Shown piece after piece: positions 1 through 9,495 of a stretch of 64,000 nucleotides of DNA. Position 1 is the first letter of the stretch, and the number at the start of each line of letters is the position of its first letter. The translations under genes were made by a program, and so were the position numbers. The notes under the pieces are model-generated. The model saw only the letters and a list, made by a program, of their open reading frames with translations, did not search any database and was not told the DNA's origin. This DNA comes from Stenotrophomonas tumulicola (lineage in GTDB: Bacteria > Pseudomonadota > Gammaproteobacteria > Xanthomonadales > Xanthomonadaceae). The DNA lies in assembly GCF_014117215.1 (NCBI RefSeq), contig NZ_JACGXS010000004.1, forward strand, positions 62,001-126,000, read 5' to 3'.

Positions 1-651
1 ACCCGTGCCGCCACCGAAACCGGTGCAGGCACCTGTGTCGGCCAGGTGGTGGCACCCAACCAGGTACGCATCATCGCCATCGACGATGCCCCGCTGCCGG
101 ACTGGTCGCAGGTGCGCGAACTGCCGGTGGGCGAGGTCGGCGAGATCACCGTGGCCGGGCCGACCGCCACCGACAGCTACTTCAATCGCCCGCAGGCCAC
201 TGCCGCGGCCAAGATCGGCGAGGTACTGGCCGATGGCAGCCAGCGCGTCGTGCACCGCATGGGCGACGTTGGCTATTTCGATGCAGAGGGCCGCCTTTGG
301 TTCTGCGGGCGCAAGACCCAGCGCGTGGAAACCGCGCAGGGACCGCTATACACCGAGCAGCTCGAACCGGTGTTCAACACGGTGCCCGGGGTGGCGCGCA
401 GCGCGCTGGTCGGTGTCGGTCCCGCCGGCGCGCAGGTCCCTGTGCTGTGCATCGAGCTGGCGGCCGGCCATTCCGCCTCGGTGGCGCTGCAGCAGGCACT
501 GCGAGCCAAGGCCGCGGCCCGCCTGCCGGACGCAGGCCTGGAACATTTCCTGGTGCACCCGCGCTTCCCGGTGGATATCCGCCACAATGCCAAGATCGGA
601 CGCGAGAAACTTGCCGCCTGGGCAGGCGCGATGCTGGAGAAGAGCCCATGA
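1..651 (+). CDS. oleC: OleC, olefin beta-lactone synthetase (C-terminal part)
   Basis: The frame is open from the first base and ends at TGA 649-651, so only the last 216 residues are present. The sequence fits the C-terminal part of an acyl-AMP ligase: an [10 protein letters not shown] strand, a [18 protein letters not shown] segment (the hinge and core of the ANL C-terminal domain) and a terminal NAKIGREKL lysine region. The gene overlaps oleD in an ATGA (648-651), the usual oleC-oleD arrangement. In the Ole pathway, known from Xanthomonas and Stenotrophomonas, OleC converts a beta-hydroxy acid from OleA/OleD into a beta-lactone that OleB decarboxylates to a long-chain cis-olefin. The specific identity rests mainly on the oleD neighbour; another AMP-dependent synthetase is possible but less likely. 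Confidence 0.85.
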   Translation, partial: TRAATETGAGTCVGQVVAPNQVRIIAIDDAPLPDWSQVRELPVGEVGEITVAGPTATDSYFNRPQATAAAKIGEVLADGSQRVVHRMGDVGYFDAEGRLWFCGRKTQRVETAQGPLYTEQLEPVFNTVPGVARSALVGVGPAGAQVPVLCIELAAGHSASVALQQALRAKAAARLPDAGLEHFLVHPRFPVDIRHNAKIGREKLAAWAGAMLEKSP

Positions 652-1658
652 AAATCCTCGTTACCGGCGGTGGCGGCTTCCTCGGCCAGGCACTGTGTGC
701 GGGACTGGCCGAGCGTGGCCATCAGGTGCTCAGCTTCAACCGTGGCCTTTATCCGGAACTGCAGGCGATGGGCGTGGGCCAGATCCAGGGTGACCTGGCC
801 GATGCGCAGGCCGTGCTGCATGCGGTTGCCGGCATGGACGCGGTGCTGCACAACGCAGCCAAGGCCGGCGCATGGGGCAGTTACGAGAGTTACCACCAGG
901 CCAATGTGGTGGGCACCGACAATGTCATCGCCGCATGCCGGGCGCAGCGCGTACCGAAACTGGTCTATACCTCCACGCCCAGCGTGACCCATCGCGCCAC
1001 CCACCCCGTGGAGGGGCTCGCTGCCGACCAGGTGCCTTACGGCGACGACCTGCAGGCACCGTATGCCGCCACCAAGGCCATCGCCGAACAGCGCGTGCTG
1101 GCCGCCAACGACGCGACACTGGCGACCGTCGCGCTGCGGCCGCGGTTGATCTGGGGCCCGGGTGATCAGCAACTGGTGCCACGGCTGGCCCAGCGGGCCC
1201 GTAGCGGACGCCTGCGCCTGGTCGGCGACGGCAGCAACAAGGTGGACACCACCTACATCGACAATGCCGCGCTGGCGCACTTCCTCGCGCTGGATGCACT
1301 GGCGCCGGGCGCGGCCTGCGCCGGCAAGGCGTACTTCATTTCCAACGGCGAGCCGCTGCCAATGCGCGAGCTGCTCAACAAGCTGCTGGAGGCGGTGGGC
1401 GCCCCCCCGGTGCAGAAGACGTTGAGCTTCCGCACGGCGTACCGCATCGGGGCGATCTGTGAACGCATGTGGCCGCTGTTGCGCCTGCCGGGCGAACCGC
1501 CATTGACCCGTTTCCTTGCCGAGCAGCTGTGCACCCCGCACTGGTACAGCATGGAACCGGCGCGCCGTGATTTCGGTTACGTATCGCAGGTGGGCATTGA
1601 CGAAGGGCTCATCCGGCTGAAGGCTTCATCACGCGGCGAGTTTTCCATCACCGGATGA
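648..1658 (+). CDS. oleD: OleD, NADP-dependent 2-alkyl-3-oxoalkanoate reductase
   Basis: This 336-residue extended short-chain dehydrogenase/reductase starts with the nucleotide-binding motif GGGGFLGQ at residues 7-14. It has the catalytic YAATK (YxxxK) preceded by a YTSTPS serine segment, and resembles 3-beta-hydroxysteroid dehydrogenase/epimerase family members. OleD reduces the 2-alkyl-3-ketoacid made by OleA to the 2-alkyl-3-hydroxyacid that OleC activates. The ATG overlaps the oleC stop, so the two are translationally coupled. Expected partners oleA and oleB would lie upstream, outside the window. The [11 protein letters not shown] segment and the long C-terminal substrate lobe are typical of the family. 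Confidence 0.9.
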   Translation: MKILVTGGGGFLGQALCAGLAERGHQVLSFNRGLYPELQAMGVGQIQGDLADAQAVLHAVAGMDAVLHNAAKAGAWGSYESYHQANVVGTDNVIAACRAQRVPKLVYTSTPSVTHRATHPVEGLAADQVPYGDDLQAPYAATKAIAEQRVLAANDATLATVALRPRLIWGPGDQQLVPRLAQRARSGRLRLVGDGSNKVDTTYIDNAALAHFLALDALAPGAACAGKAYFISNGEPLPMRELLNKLLEAVGAPPVQKTLSFRTAYRIGAICERMWPLLRLPGEPPLTRFLAEQLCTPHWYSMEPARRDFGYVSQVGIDEGLIRLKASSRGEFSITG

Positions 1659-1720
1659 ACACCGGTGGCGCGGGAGGATGATCCCAACGCCAAACCGGCA
1701 CGCAACCGCGAGGACCGCCC

Positions 1721-1876
1721 ATGCTGCATTACGCCATCGTCTTTTTCGTCATCGCCATCATCGCCGCAGTACTCGGCTTCTCAGGCATCGCCGGTGCTGC
1801 CACCAACATCGCCTGGATCCTGTTCGTGGTGTTCCTGGTGCTGGCGGTGATCTCGATGTTCCGCAAGCGCGGCTGA
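1721..1876 (+). CDS. DUF1328 (YtjA-type) small membrane protein
   Basis: A 51-residue protein starts at ATG 1721 behind a GAGG ribosome-binding site and ends at TGA 1874-1876. It has two hydrophobic segments (about residues 3-22 and 28-46) separated by a Gly/Ala/Ser turn ([14 protein letters not shown]) and finishes with a basic FRKRG tail. This is the pattern of the DUF1328/YtjA family, inner-membrane proteins of 50-60 residues common in proteobacteria and often stress-induced, with no established biochemical role. The gene stands alone between oleD and the convergent ddlA. Its identity as a gene is well supported by the family motif; function is unknown. Confidence 0.85.
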   Translation: MLHYAIVFFVIAIIAAVLGFSGIAGAATNIAWILFVVFLVLAVISMFRKRG

Positions 1877-1894
1877 CGTCCACGCCGATGAAGG

Positions 1895-1917
1895 GTAGCG
1901 CCGGGCCATGCCCGGCG
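1895..1917. repeat. SMAG/REP-type palindrome (GTAG head)
   Basis: GTAG at 1895-1898 is followed by an 8-bp inverted repeat (CGCCGGGC / GCCCGGCG) around CAT. This is the form of the Stenotrophomonas GTAG repeats (SMAG), which are REP sequences found between genes. Confidence 0.8.
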
Positions 1918-1926
1918 TCGCTTGAG

Positions 1927-1951
1927 CAGGGTCGGCCGAGGTCCGGCCCTG
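1927..1951. terminator. Hairpin between convergent genes, probable bidirectional terminator
   Basis: A 9-bp stem (1927-1935 with 1943-1951, one G-U pair) with a 7-nt loop sits between the DUF1328 gene and the end of ddlA. There is no long T-run, so termination strength is uncertain. Confidence 0.45.
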
Positions 1952-1978
1952 CCGTCTGGCATCTCCGCCAGGCCTGCG

Positions 1979-3076
1979 CTACTCCACCGCCGTGCGCAAC
2001 GCGCGGTCCTGTTGATGGCGTTCCAGCGCCAGTTCGATCAACCTTGAGATCAGCGCCGGATAGGTGACTCCACTGGCGTTCCAGAGCTTGGGATACATGC
2101 TGATCCGGGTGAACCCCGGAAGCGTATTGACCTCATTGACCACGATGCCGCCTGCCGGGGTGAGAAACACATCCACTCGTGCCATCCCCGAGCATTCCAA
2201 GGCTTGATAGGCACGCAGAGCGACCTGCTGGATACGCGCTTGCACATCGCCATCAATTGCAGCGGGGACCACCACGTCAGCGCCCTCGCTGTCGATGTAC
2301 TTGGTGTCGTAGGCATAGAATTCATCATGTACCACCACCTCGCCGCACACGCTGGCCTGCGGTATCTCGTTGCCGAGAACCGCGCACTCGATTTCCCGGC
2401 CCTCAATGGCCGATTCCACCAACACCTTGTGGTCATACTCCAGCGCCAAGGCCAACGCGTCCGCGAACTGCGCTGCATCGCTGGCCTTGCTGACGCCCAC
2501 CGACGAACCTTGGTTGGCCGGTTTGACGAAGAGTGGCAGGCCCAGCGTGGCCACGAGCGCATCGAAGTCGACGCCTGCGGATTCGTGGCGGCGGATGCAT
2601 ATGGACGGCGCCACCTGCAGGCCAGCATCACGCAGCAGCCGCTTGGCCACATCCTTGTCCATCGCGGCGGCGGAGCCGAGTACGCCGGAGCCTACGAACG
2701 GAAGGTTGGCCATGCGCAACAGACCCTGCAATGAACCGTCTTCGCCGAGCGGACCGTGCACGATGGGCAGCACCACGTCGATCTGTCCCAGTGCCGTACC
2801 TGCGTCGACCGCTTGCAACTGGGCGTCCTCCGCGCCCGGCCGCACCGACAGCGCTGTGCCGGAACAGTGGAGGGCGATCCGCTTCGGGTCGTCTGCGTGC
2901 ACGAGGAACGTCTCCGGTTGGCTCAGGTGCCACTGGCCCTGTTTGTCGATGCCGACCAGAACCGGCTCGAAGCGCTTGCGGTCCAGCGCATCGAGGATGT
3001 TCTTCGCTGATTGCAGCGAGACTTCGTGCTCAGAGGATTTGCCGCCGAAGATGATGCCGACCCGGGTCCTGACCAT
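1979..3076 (-). CDS. ddlA: D-alanine--D-alanine ligase
   Basis: This cytoplasmic ATP-grasp enzyme joins two D-alanines for the peptidoglycan pentapeptide. The chosen ATG (3074-3076) follows an AGGA site and gives 365 residues beginning [20 protein letters not shown], the standard Ddl N-terminus with its [10 protein letters not shown] loop. Later motifs are [12 protein letters not shown], the glycine-rich [17 protein letters not shown] loop, and [11 protein letters not shown] near the C-terminus, which carries metal-binding and substrate residues. The length and the insertion between the first and second lobes fit the DdlA type, encoded away from the mur-fts cluster, rather than the shorter DdlB. 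It is a single-gene unit. The symbol ddlA versus ddl is a naming choice; the function is secure. Confidence 0.95.
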   Translation of the reverse strand: MVRTRVGIIFGGKSSEHEVSLQSAKNILDALDRKRFEPVLVGIDKQGQWHLSQPETFLVHADDPKRIALHCSGTALSVRPGAEDAQLQAVDAGTALGQIDVVLPIVHGPLGEDGSLQGLLRMANLPFVGSGVLGSAAAMDKDVAKRLLRDAGLQVAPSICIRRHESAGVDFDALVATLGLPLFVKPANQGSSVGVSKASDAAQFADALALALEYDHKVLVESAIEGREIECAVLGNEIPQASVCGEVVVHDEFYAYDTKYIDSEGADVVVPAAIDGDVQARIQQVALRAYQALECSGMARVDVFLTPAGGIVVNEVNTLPGFTRISMYPKLWNASGVTYPALISRLIELALERHQQDRALRTAVE

Positions 3077-3178
3077 GGGATGTCGTGTCCTGTGTGGTGG
3101 ATGGTTGCGCTGGATAGCATGGACCTTGCGCGCCCAGACGGATGAGGCGTGGATGAATCGTGCGCGGGCAGGATATCG

Positions 3179-3271
3179 GTAGCGCCGGGCCATGCCCGGC
3201 GTCGCTTTTCCCGGCGTTGGGAACCCAGGCGCAGGTTGCACTGGCGCTCGCCGAGCATGGCTCGGCGCTAC
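3179..3271. repeat. Inverted pair of SMAG/REP elements
   Basis: A GTAG-headed palindrome at 3179-3201 (CGCCGGGC, CAT, GCCCGGCG) faces a second at 3249-3271 (CGCCGAGC, AT, GGCTCGGCG, ending CTAC). Together they form an inverted dimer in the divergent gap between ddlA and ubiJ. Confidence 0.75.
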
Positions 3272-3275
3272 AAGA

Positions 3276-3345
3276 GGTTGCCACGATGCAAGGGGTTGCC
3301 ACGGTACAGGGGACCGCCACGTTCGAACCGGGGACCGCCACGGTA
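3276..3345. repeat. Degenerate short tandem repeat upstream of ubiJ
   Basis: Four imperfect units of about 17-19 bp, each containing GG(T/A)(T/C)(G/C)GCCACG, run head to tail (3276, 3294, 3311, 3330) directly between the REP pair and the ubiJ start. Function unknown; see findings. Confidence 0.6.
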
Positions 3346-3356
3346 GAATGCGCTGC

Positions 3357-3995
3357 ATGCCTCCCTCCCTGCTCAAATCGCTCAAGCCGCTTGCCGGCCG
3401 CGCCCTGCAAGCCGCGCTCAACCGTGCGCTGGCACTGGACCCTGACACCCGCCAGGCAATGACTGCGCTGGATGGCCGCCATATCGACCTCACCCTGGAG
3501 GCGCCTGCCCTGGCCATGCGCATCAGCGTCGTGGGCGAACAGCTGGAAGTCGGGCCGGTGGATCATCGTGAAGCCGATCTGGCGGTGCACAGCAGCCTGG
3601 CGGGCGTGCTGGCGCAACTGCCGTTGCTGTCGCAGGCGCGCGGCGGCAGCCAGGGAAGCCAGGCCGGACGGGTCCGCGTGGCTGGCGATGCCGAGCTGGC
3701 GCGCAGGCTGCAGCAGCTGGCCACCGGTTACGACCCGGACTGGCAGCTGCCCTTCGTGCGGGTGTTCGGCGAAGTGCTGGGCGTGCAGGTGGCCAATACC
3801 CTGCGCGCGGCCCTGCAGCATGCCCGCCGTGGCGCTTCGGACCTGGCCCACACCGCGGCTGAGTTCGTCACCGAGGAATCGCGCGATGTCGTGCCGCGTG
3901 GCGAACTGGATGCCTTCCATGACGACGTGGACGTGCTGCGCGACGATGTCGAACGGCTGTCCGCGCGCCTGCAGCGTCTGCGGGGTGCCGCATGA
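3357..3995 (+). CDS. ubiJ: UbiJ, ubiquinone biosynthesis accessory factor (SCP2 domain)
   Basis: A 212-residue protein. Residues about 20-110 look like an SCP2 sterol-carrier fold (alternating hydrophobic strands [26 protein letters not shown]). The C-terminal third is a charged heptad-like helix ([24 protein letters not shown]), as in E. coli UbiJ (YigP). UbiJ binds the octaprenyl ubiquinone intermediate and scaffolds the Ubi metabolon. The ATG of ubiB overlaps the end of this gene (3992-3995), matching the ubiJ-ubiB order known elsewhere; ubiE, often upstream, is absent here. An alternative ATG at 3348 would add three residues. Confidence 0.88.
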   Translation: MPPSLLKSLKPLAGRALQAALNRALALDPDTRQAMTALDGRHIDLTLEAPALAMRISVVGEQLEVGPVDHREADLAVHSSLAGVLAQLPLLSQARGGSQGSQAGRVRVAGDAELARRLQQLATGYDPDWQLPFVRVFGEVLGVQVANTLRAALQHARRGASDLAHTAAEFVTEESRDVVPRGELDAFHDDVDVLRDDVERLSARLQRLRGAA

Positions 3996-5647
3996 AGGCG
4001 CTGCTGCGGGCCACCCGCATCGGCCGCATCATCCTGCGCTACCGCCTGGACGACCTGCTGCAGGACACCCCGGCGGAGCGCTGGCTGCGCTTGGCCAAGC
4101 CTTTCGTGCCGCGTGCTTCGGCCGATATCGCGGTGCAGTCGCGTGGCGCACGCCTTCGGCTGGCCTTGCAGGACCTGGGGCCGATCTTCGTCAAGTTCGG
4201 GCAGATCCTGTCTACCCGCCGTGACCTGGTGCCGCCGGACGTGGCCGCCGAGCTGACCCTGCTGCAGGACCGGGTCCAGCCCTTCGACGGCGATGCCGCG
4301 CGCCGCATTGTCGAACAGGCGCTGGGCCTGCCGGTCAGCGAGGCGTTCGCCAGCTTCGATACCGAGCCCCTGGCCTCGGCTTCGATCGCCCAGGTGCATG
4401 CCGCCACGCTGGCCGATGGCCGCCAGGTGGTGGTGAAAGTACTGCGCCCGGGCATCGAGAAACAGATCGTTGCCGATATCGCCCTGCTCAACTCGCTGGC
4501 CACCTTGGTCGAGCGTACCCATCCGCGCGCTGACAAGATCCGTCCGCGCGAAGTGGTCGCCGAAATCGAGAACACGTTGTCGGCGGAACTGGACCTGCAG
4601 CGCGAAGGTGCCAACGCCAGCGTGCTGCGGCGCTTCTGGGAAGACTCCGATGACCTGTACGTCCCCGAAGTCATCTGGAGCCACACGGCCGAACGCGCGT
4701 TGACGCTGGAGCGCGTATGGGGCATCCCATCGGATGACATCGAGGCCCTGGATCGTGCCGGGATCGACCGCGTCGCACTGGCTGCCAAGGGCGTGCGGGT
4801 GTTCTACACCCAGGTATTCCGCGACAACTTCTTCCATGCCGATGCACATGCCGGCAACATCTGGGTCGATGTGGATCCCGCGCGCCGTGCCAATCCGCGC
4901 TTCATCGCACTGGATTTCGGCATCATGGGCCAGCTCTCGCAGGAGGACCAGTACTACCTCGCCGAGAATTTCATGGCCATCTTCAACCGGGATTACCGGC
5001 GCATCGCCGAATTGCACGTGCAGGCACGCTGGATGCCCGACCACGTGCGCATCGACGAGCTGGAAGCTGCCGTGCGCTCGGTGTGCGAACCCTACTTCAC
5101 CCGCCCGTTGTCGCAGATTTCGTTGGCCGAGGTGCTGCTGAAGCTGTTCCGCGTGGCCCAGCGCTACCAGCTGACCCTGCAGCCACAGCTGATCCTGCTG
5201 CAGAAGACGCTGCTCAACATCGAGGGCGTGGGCCGCCAGCTGGATCCGCAGATCGATATCTGGGCGGTGGCCAAGCCGGTATTGGCAAAGATCCTGCGCG
5301 CGCGCTACAGCCCGCGCCGGGTGCTGCGCGAACTCGGCAAGCGGGTGCCGGAGATCATGACCCATGCACCGGACATGCCGCGGCTGGTACATGCCTGGCT
5401 GAGCCAGCAGGTGGAAGGACGCCATGAGCTGTCGATGCGTTCGCGTGACCTGGCCGCCCTGGATGCGAGCATGCAGCGGCTGCAGAAGCGTGCGGTCGGC
5501 GCAATCACCGGCGTCGGCCTGCTGGCGATTGCCGCGCTGATGTACGTGCTGCAACCGCCGGGCTGGTACCTCGGCGATGCGCCGGCCTGGAGCTGGCTGT
5601 CCGGAGTGCTCGGTGCGTTCGCGTTGGCACGGGCATGGTGGCGGTGA
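3992..5647 (+). CDS. ubiB: UbiB, ABC1/ADCK-type atypical kinase for ubiquinone biosynthesis
   Basis: A 551-residue member of the UbiB/COQ8 family. It has the KxGQ-like motif (KFGQILSTR), the alanine-rich loop [10 protein letters not shown] that replaces the usual glycine loop, the catalytic VVKVLRPG lysine, a [10 protein letters not shown] catalytic loop and LDFGIMG in place of DFG. The C-terminus holds two predicted membrane segments ([17 protein letters not shown] and [15 protein letters not shown]). It supports ubiquinone assembly at the inner membrane, probably through ATPase activity on the metabolon. It is translationally coupled to ubiJ upstream and to truC downstream. Length matches the E. 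coli homologue (546). Confidence 0.95.
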   Translation: MKALLRATRIGRIILRYRLDDLLQDTPAERWLRLAKPFVPRASADIAVQSRGARLRLALQDLGPIFVKFGQILSTRRDLVPPDVAAELTLLQDRVQPFDGDAARRIVEQALGLPVSEAFASFDTEPLASASIAQVHAATLADGRQVVVKVLRPGIEKQIVADIALLNSLATLVERTHPRADKIRPREVVAEIENTLSAELDLQREGANASVLRRFWEDSDDLYVPEVIWSHTAERALTLERVWGIPSDDIEALDRAGIDRVALAAKGVRVFYTQVFRDNFFHADAHAGNIWVDVDPARRANPRFIALDFGIMGQLSQEDQYYLAENFMAIFNRDYRRIAELHVQARWMPDHVRIDELEAAVRSVCEPYFTRPLSQISLAEVLLKLFRVAQRYQLTLQPQLILLQKTLLNIEGVGRQLDPQIDIWAVAKPVLAKILRARYSPRRVLRELGKRVPEIMTHAPDMPRLVHAWLSQQVEGRHELSMRSRDLAALDASMQRLQKRAVGAITGVGLLAIAALMYVLQPPGWYLGDAPAWSWLSGVLGAFALARAWWR

Positions 5648-6414
5648 TGGCGGGCGAATCGGTGGCCGATGGACAGGCCCGCGACGAGGGGGTGGTTGCC
5701 GCTGTGGTGGAACCGCTGCAGCTGCTGCACCAGGACGACCGTCTTGCCGTGGTCGACAAACCCGCCGGCCTGATGGTCCACGACAGCAAGCTGGCCCGTG
5801 GCGAGGATGACTTCCTCGCCGACCGGCTGCGCGAACAACTTGGCAGGCCGATCTTCCTGGTCCACCGGCTCGACCGGGCAACCAGTGGTTGCCTGCTGCT
5901 GGCCTTCGACCGCGATACCGCCAGTACGCTGGGGAAGTCGTTGATGGGCGGCGAGGTGATGAAGGACTACCTGACGGTCTGCCGCGGCTGGCCGGCCGAG
6001 GAGGCGTGGCGGGTAGAGCATGACCTGGACGGCGGGCCGGGCAAGCCGGTGAAGAAGCCGGCGATCACCGATTTCCAGCGCCTGGCGACCGGCGAACTGG
6101 CCGTTCCCAGTGGTGGATTCACTACTTCGCGTTATGCGCTGCTGCGCTGCCAGCCGCAGACCGGTCGCTTCCGGCAGATCCGCCGCCATCTGAAACATCT
6201 GTCGCACCATATGATCGGCGATACCAGCCACGGCGACGGACGGCATAACCGCATCTTCCGCATGCAGGGCGTGCATCGCATGCTGCTGCACGCCGAGCGG
6301 CTGCGTTTTCCACATCCGGATGGCGGGAGGGTGGATGCGCGCGCACCGCTGGACCGCGAATTCCAGAAGGCGCTGGACCTGTTCGGATGGGACGTGCCTG
6401 CCGACGGGAGGTAG
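5647..6414 (+). CDS. truC: TruC, tRNA pseudouridine(65) synthase
   Basis: A pseudouridine synthase of the RluA superfamily with the catalytic HRLDRATSG motif. It also carries the TruC-type stretches GGFTTSRYALL and QTGRFRQIRRHLKHLSHH, followed by MIGDTSHGDGRHNR, which align well with E. coli TruC, the enzyme for U65 of some tRNAs. The start at 5647 overlaps the ubiB stop in TGATG and gives 255 residues; an in-frame ATG at 5635 would add four. The stop codon TAG lies inside the GTAG head of a REP element (6411-6414). TruC is the best match; RluA/RluC-type specificity is less likely given length and motif. Confidence 0.9.
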   Translation: MAGESVADGQARDEGVVAAVVEPLQLLHQDDRLAVVDKPAGLMVHDSKLARGEDDFLADRLREQLGRPIFLVHRLDRATSGCLLLAFDRDTASTLGKSLMGGEVMKDYLTVCRGWPAEEAWRVEHDLDGGPGKPVKKPAITDFQRLATGELAVPSGGFTTSRYALLRCQPQTGRFRQIRRHLKHLSHHMIGDTSHGDGRHNRIFRMQGVHRMLLHAERLRFPHPDGGRVDARAPLDREFQKALDLFGWDVPADGR

Positions 6415-6462
6415 CACCGCTGGCCGGGATGTCGGTGCCCGCCGGGCATGGCCCGGCGCTAC
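6411..6462. repeat. SMAG-type element filling a convergent gap; its GTAG ends contain both stop codons
   Basis: GTAG at 6411-6414 and its inverse CTAC at 6459-6462 bound the interval. A strong palindrome (GCCGGGC, AT, GGCCCGGC) occupies the right half. The truC TAG stop is inside the left GTAG, and the lrp TAG stop (minus strand) is inside the right one. Confidence 0.75.
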
Positions 6463-6968
6463 TGGTGGCCTGCCGTGGCCCGCTTCGATGACGATGCCTC
6501 CACCAGCGGATAGCCGCTGAAGGGTTTGACCTCGTCCATCAGGAACTGCGACACGATCTTCTCCACGCCGTAGTCGCCACCGAGCAGCAGGCGGGCGATG
6601 TCCTTCCAATGGTGCACATCGTTGACGATTACCCGCAGCAGGTAGTCGTAGGCACCGGAAATGCGGCTGGCCTCGACCACCTCGGGCATGCCGAGGATGC
6701 GGCGGTCGAACTCGGTGAACTCTTCCAGCGCGTGCTGCTTGAAGGCAACCAGCGCCAGGACGACGGTCGCCGAGCGGATACGGTCCACCGCCACGTGCGC
6801 GCGATAGCCGCGGATCAGCTCCCTTGCCTCCAGCGCACGCACCCGGGCCAGGCAGGCGCTGGGCGAAAGCGAGACACGTTCGGCGAGCGCCTGGTTGGTG
6901 ATGCGTGCGTCCTGCTGCAGTACGTCGAGGATCTTCAGGTCGATGCGGTCGAGGGCCTTGGCAATCAT
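6459..6968 (-). CDS. Lrp/AsnC-family transcriptional regulator
   Basis: A 169-residue protein with the N-terminal Lrp helix-turn-helix (DRIDLKILDVLQQDARITN, then LAERVSLSPSACLARVRALE, residues about 7-50) and a C-terminal RAM ligand-binding domain (VVLALVAFK, ASRISGAYDYLLRVIVND). Members of this family bind amino acids or related small molecules and form octamers on DNA. It is divergent from the TonB receptor operon starting at 7239, making it the likely local regulator of that operon and of itself. A perfect palindrome lies at 7024-7036, 56 bp upstream of its start. Ligand unknown; the operon content suggests an amino acid released by hydrolysis. Confidence 0.92.
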   Translation of the reverse strand: MIAKALDRIDLKILDVLQQDARITNQALAERVSLSPSACLARVRALEARELIRGYRAHVAVDRIRSATVVLALVAFKQHALEEFTEFDRRILGMPEVVEASRISGAYDYLLRVIVNDVHHWKDIARLLLGGDYGVEKIVSQFLMDEVKPFSGYPLVEASSSKRATAGHQ

Positions 6969-7023
6969 GCAACTCCGGGGGCGGCACGGCGCCGCAGGTT
7001 GTTCGCTATTTGATGGCCGATCC

Positions 7024-7036
7024 CGCAGATTCTGCG
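7024..7036. promoter_or_regulatory. Candidate operator of the Lrp-family regulator
   Basis: CGCAGA-T-TCTGCG is a perfect 13-bp palindrome in the divergent 270-bp gap. The half sequence GATTCTGC occurs again at 7126-7133, nearer the receptor gene. Placement fits a shared operator region; binding is inferred only. Confidence 0.35.
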
Positions 7037-7238
7037 TAATTCATCTGGAATACCGGCCACATATTCGGGCTGAAGCAGGATAACCATAATTCGATCAACA
7101 ACTTGGCGCCAGTGTCGGCTCCGTTGATTCTGCTGGACAGCGGTGGCTGTTTTCACTTTCACTCCATCCCAGCCATGTTTGCCGCCGTGCAGGGGATTTG
7201 CCGGCGGCTCCGCCCATCGCCACCAGGGGTCCGTGCCC

Positions 7239-9491
7239 ATGTCTTCGCAGCTCCATGTCCGCAAGCTGACCCGCGCCATCCGCTCCGGTTGTTGTTGCCT
7301 TGGCCTGTTCGCCACCGCGCCTGCCTGGGCGCAGGATGCGGCCCCCTCGCCCGACGGGGACCCCGCCAGGACCCTGGACACCATCGTCGTCACCGCGGGC
7401 AAGCTGAAGGAATCCGTCCGTGAGATCGCCGGCTCGGTGTCTGCGGTCACCGACCAGCAGTTGCAGGACATCGGGGCGCAGTCGCTGGCGGATTACATCC
7501 AGCGTACGCCGGGCGTGGTGTTCAACAATTACCAGCCTGGCGTCTCGAACGTGGTCATGCGTGGCATCGCCACCAGTTCGGGCAACGTGCAGGGCCAGCC
7601 GACCACCGGCTATTTCCTCAACGAAATACCGCTGACCGAGCCGGGTTGGACCATTGCCATTCCAGACATCGATGCATTCGATCTCAATCGGGTCGAGGTG
7701 TTGCGTGGCCCGCAGGGCACATTGTTCGGCTCGGCTTCGATGGGCGGTGCGGTCAATTACATCGCCAACGTGGCCGACGCCAGCGGTTTCGACGCGGCAG
7801 CCGAGGCCACGGTGAGCCAGACCAGGAATGCAGACGTCGGCTTCGCTGCCAAGGCGATGGTGAACCTGCCGATCAGGGAAGACCTGCTGGCCGTGCGCGC
7901 GGTGGCGCAGTATCGCGATGATCCCGGCTTCCTGGACAACATCGGAACCGGCAGGAAAGGATCCAACGACAGCACGCTGGACGGCGGTCGCCTGTCGATC
8001 GTGCTCACCCCCGACGAAGGCACCACGCTGACCTGGTTGAGCCTGCTGCAGGACATCGACAACGACGACAACAGCTACAGGATAGCGGGCCTCGGCGAGC
8101 TGGAGCGCAACACCGCACTGCCGGAGTTCACCACCACCAAGGTTGCCGTGCACAGCCTGCGGCTGGACCAGGACCTGGGCTTCGCCGACCTCACTGCGCT
8201 GCTGGCATACCAGAAGAAGGAGCAGGACTGGCGCTTCGACTACACCCCCGTCCGCGGTGCCTACAACGCCGACCTCGGCCTTGACCTGGCCTCGCCGCTG
8301 TACATCGACTCCGGTGGCGAGAGCCGTGGCAAGAGCATTGAGCTGCGCATGGCATCCAAGCCGGGTGGCCGCGTCGACTGGCTGGTCGGTGGCATGTACT
8401 TCGATTCCGACAAGGACGTGTACGAGCAGCTCGGTGCCGAGGGGGCTGCGGCGGCCTTCGACCGCTCAGCGTTGTATGGCCCGGGCAGCGGTGCGTTGAT
8501 CGCGCCGGATGGGCAGGTCTTCAACGGCTTCTTCACCCACCTCGACGGTTCCGAGGCGGCCCTGTTCGGTGAAGCCAGCTTCCACTTCAACGCGCAATGG
8601 AAAGCCACGATCGGTGGTCGCCTGTTCCGCAACAAGGTACGCACCACCACGACCCAGGTCGGCTTCTCGACATATCCAGGCGATCCCATCGTTTCCACGC
8701 AGCAGACCGAAGAGGATGGCTTCAACCCGAAGGTTTCGCTGAGCTGGCAGCCCAATGAGGACGTGATGGTCTACGGCCTGGTCTCCGAAGGCTTCCGCTT
8801 CGGCGAGCCGAATACCGCCGGGCTCAGCGCCTATCCGGTCCCTTCGGGCTCGAAGAGCGACAGCCTGGTCAACTACGAAATTGGTACGCGTACGCGCTGG
8901 GCCGATGGTCGCCTGCTGCTGGATGCCACGCTGTTCTACGTGGACTGGAAGGACATCCAGCTGCGGCTGCAGACGCCGGACCTGTTCAATTACGCCAGCA
9001 ACGGTGGCAAGGCCTACAGCCGTGGCATCGAATTCGCCGCGACCTGGCGCCCGGTGGATTCCTTTGAATGGCAAGCCGCCGCGACCTGGCAGCACGCGCG
9101 CCTGGACGAAGACCTGTTCATCCTCTACTACGGCATTGCGCCGGCAGGCTCGCAATTGCCGGGATCGGCAGACTGGACCGTGAGCAATCTGTTGACCTAT
9201 CGCTTCGATGCCCGCTTCCAGCCGACGCTGTCACTCTCGCATCAGTACGTGGGCGGCGGCATCAGTGACCTCAACTCCGCCGTGCCGGGCATCCAGCCGA
9301 ACCGCCAGGGCAACTACAACCTGTTCGACCTGCGCTACCGGATGACCTTCGGCACCACCGATGTCACCCTGTTCGGCAGCAACCTCACCGACAAACGTGG
9401 CATCACCCGCAGCGTGACCGAAACCAACGGTACCGGTGAAGGGTTGGTGCGGCCGCGCACCTACGGCGTGACCGTGCATTGGCGCTACTGA
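7239..9491 (+). CDS. TonB-dependent outer-membrane receptor
   Basis: A 750-residue receptor. The ATG at 7239 follows an AGGGG site and begins a signal peptide (basic RKLTRAIRSG, hydrophobic core, predicted cut after APAWA near residue 27). A TonB-box-like DTIVVTAG follows, then the plug domain (SVSAVTDQQLQDIGAQSLADY, VEVLRGPQGTLFGSASMGG) and a beta-barrel ending in an aromatic residue (VTVHWRY). The barrel resembles IroN/FyuA-like receptors of sphingomonads and xanthomonads (ADGRLLLDATLFYVDWKDIQ). It is the first gene of an apparent six-gene operon and starts 4 nt before the permease follows its stop. Substrate is unknown; the downstream hydrolases suggest a peptide- or amide-like compound rather than an iron chelate. 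Confidence 0.9.
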   Translation: MSSQLHVRKLTRAIRSGCCCLGLFATAPAWAQDAAPSPDGDPARTLDTIVVTAGKLKESVREIAGSVSAVTDQQLQDIGAQSLADYIQRTPGVVFNNYQPGVSNVVMRGIATSSGNVQGQPTTGYFLNEIPLTEPGWTIAIPDIDAFDLNRVEVLRGPQGTLFGSASMGGAVNYIANVADASGFDAAAEATVSQTRNADVGFAAKAMVNLPIREDLLAVRAVAQYRDDPGFLDNIGTGRKGSNDSTLDGGRLSIVLTPDEGTTLTWLSLLQDIDNDDNSYRIAGLGELERNTALPEFTTTKVAVHSLRLDQDLGFADLTALLAYQKKEQDWRFDYTPVRGAYNADLGLDLASPLYIDSGGESRGKSIELRMASKPGGRVDWLVGGMYFDSDKDVYEQLGAEGAAAAFDRSALYGPGSGALIAPDGQVFNGFFTHLDGSEAALFGEASFHFNAQWKATIGGRLFRNKVRTTTTQVGFSTYPGDPIVSTQQTEEDGFNPKVSLSWQPNEDVMVYGLVSEGFRFGEPNTAGLSAYPVPSGSKSDSLVNYEIGTRTRWADGRLLLDATLFYVDWKDIQLRLQTPDLFNYASNGGKAYSRGIEFAATWRPVDSFEWQAAATWQHARLDEDLFILYYGIAPAGSQLPGSADWTVSNLLTYRFDARFQPTLSLSHQYVGGGISDLNSAVPGIQPNRQGNYNLFDLRYRMTFGTTDVTLFGSNLTDKRGITRSVTETNGTGEGLVRPRTYGVTVHWRY

Positions 9492-9495
9492 TCCG

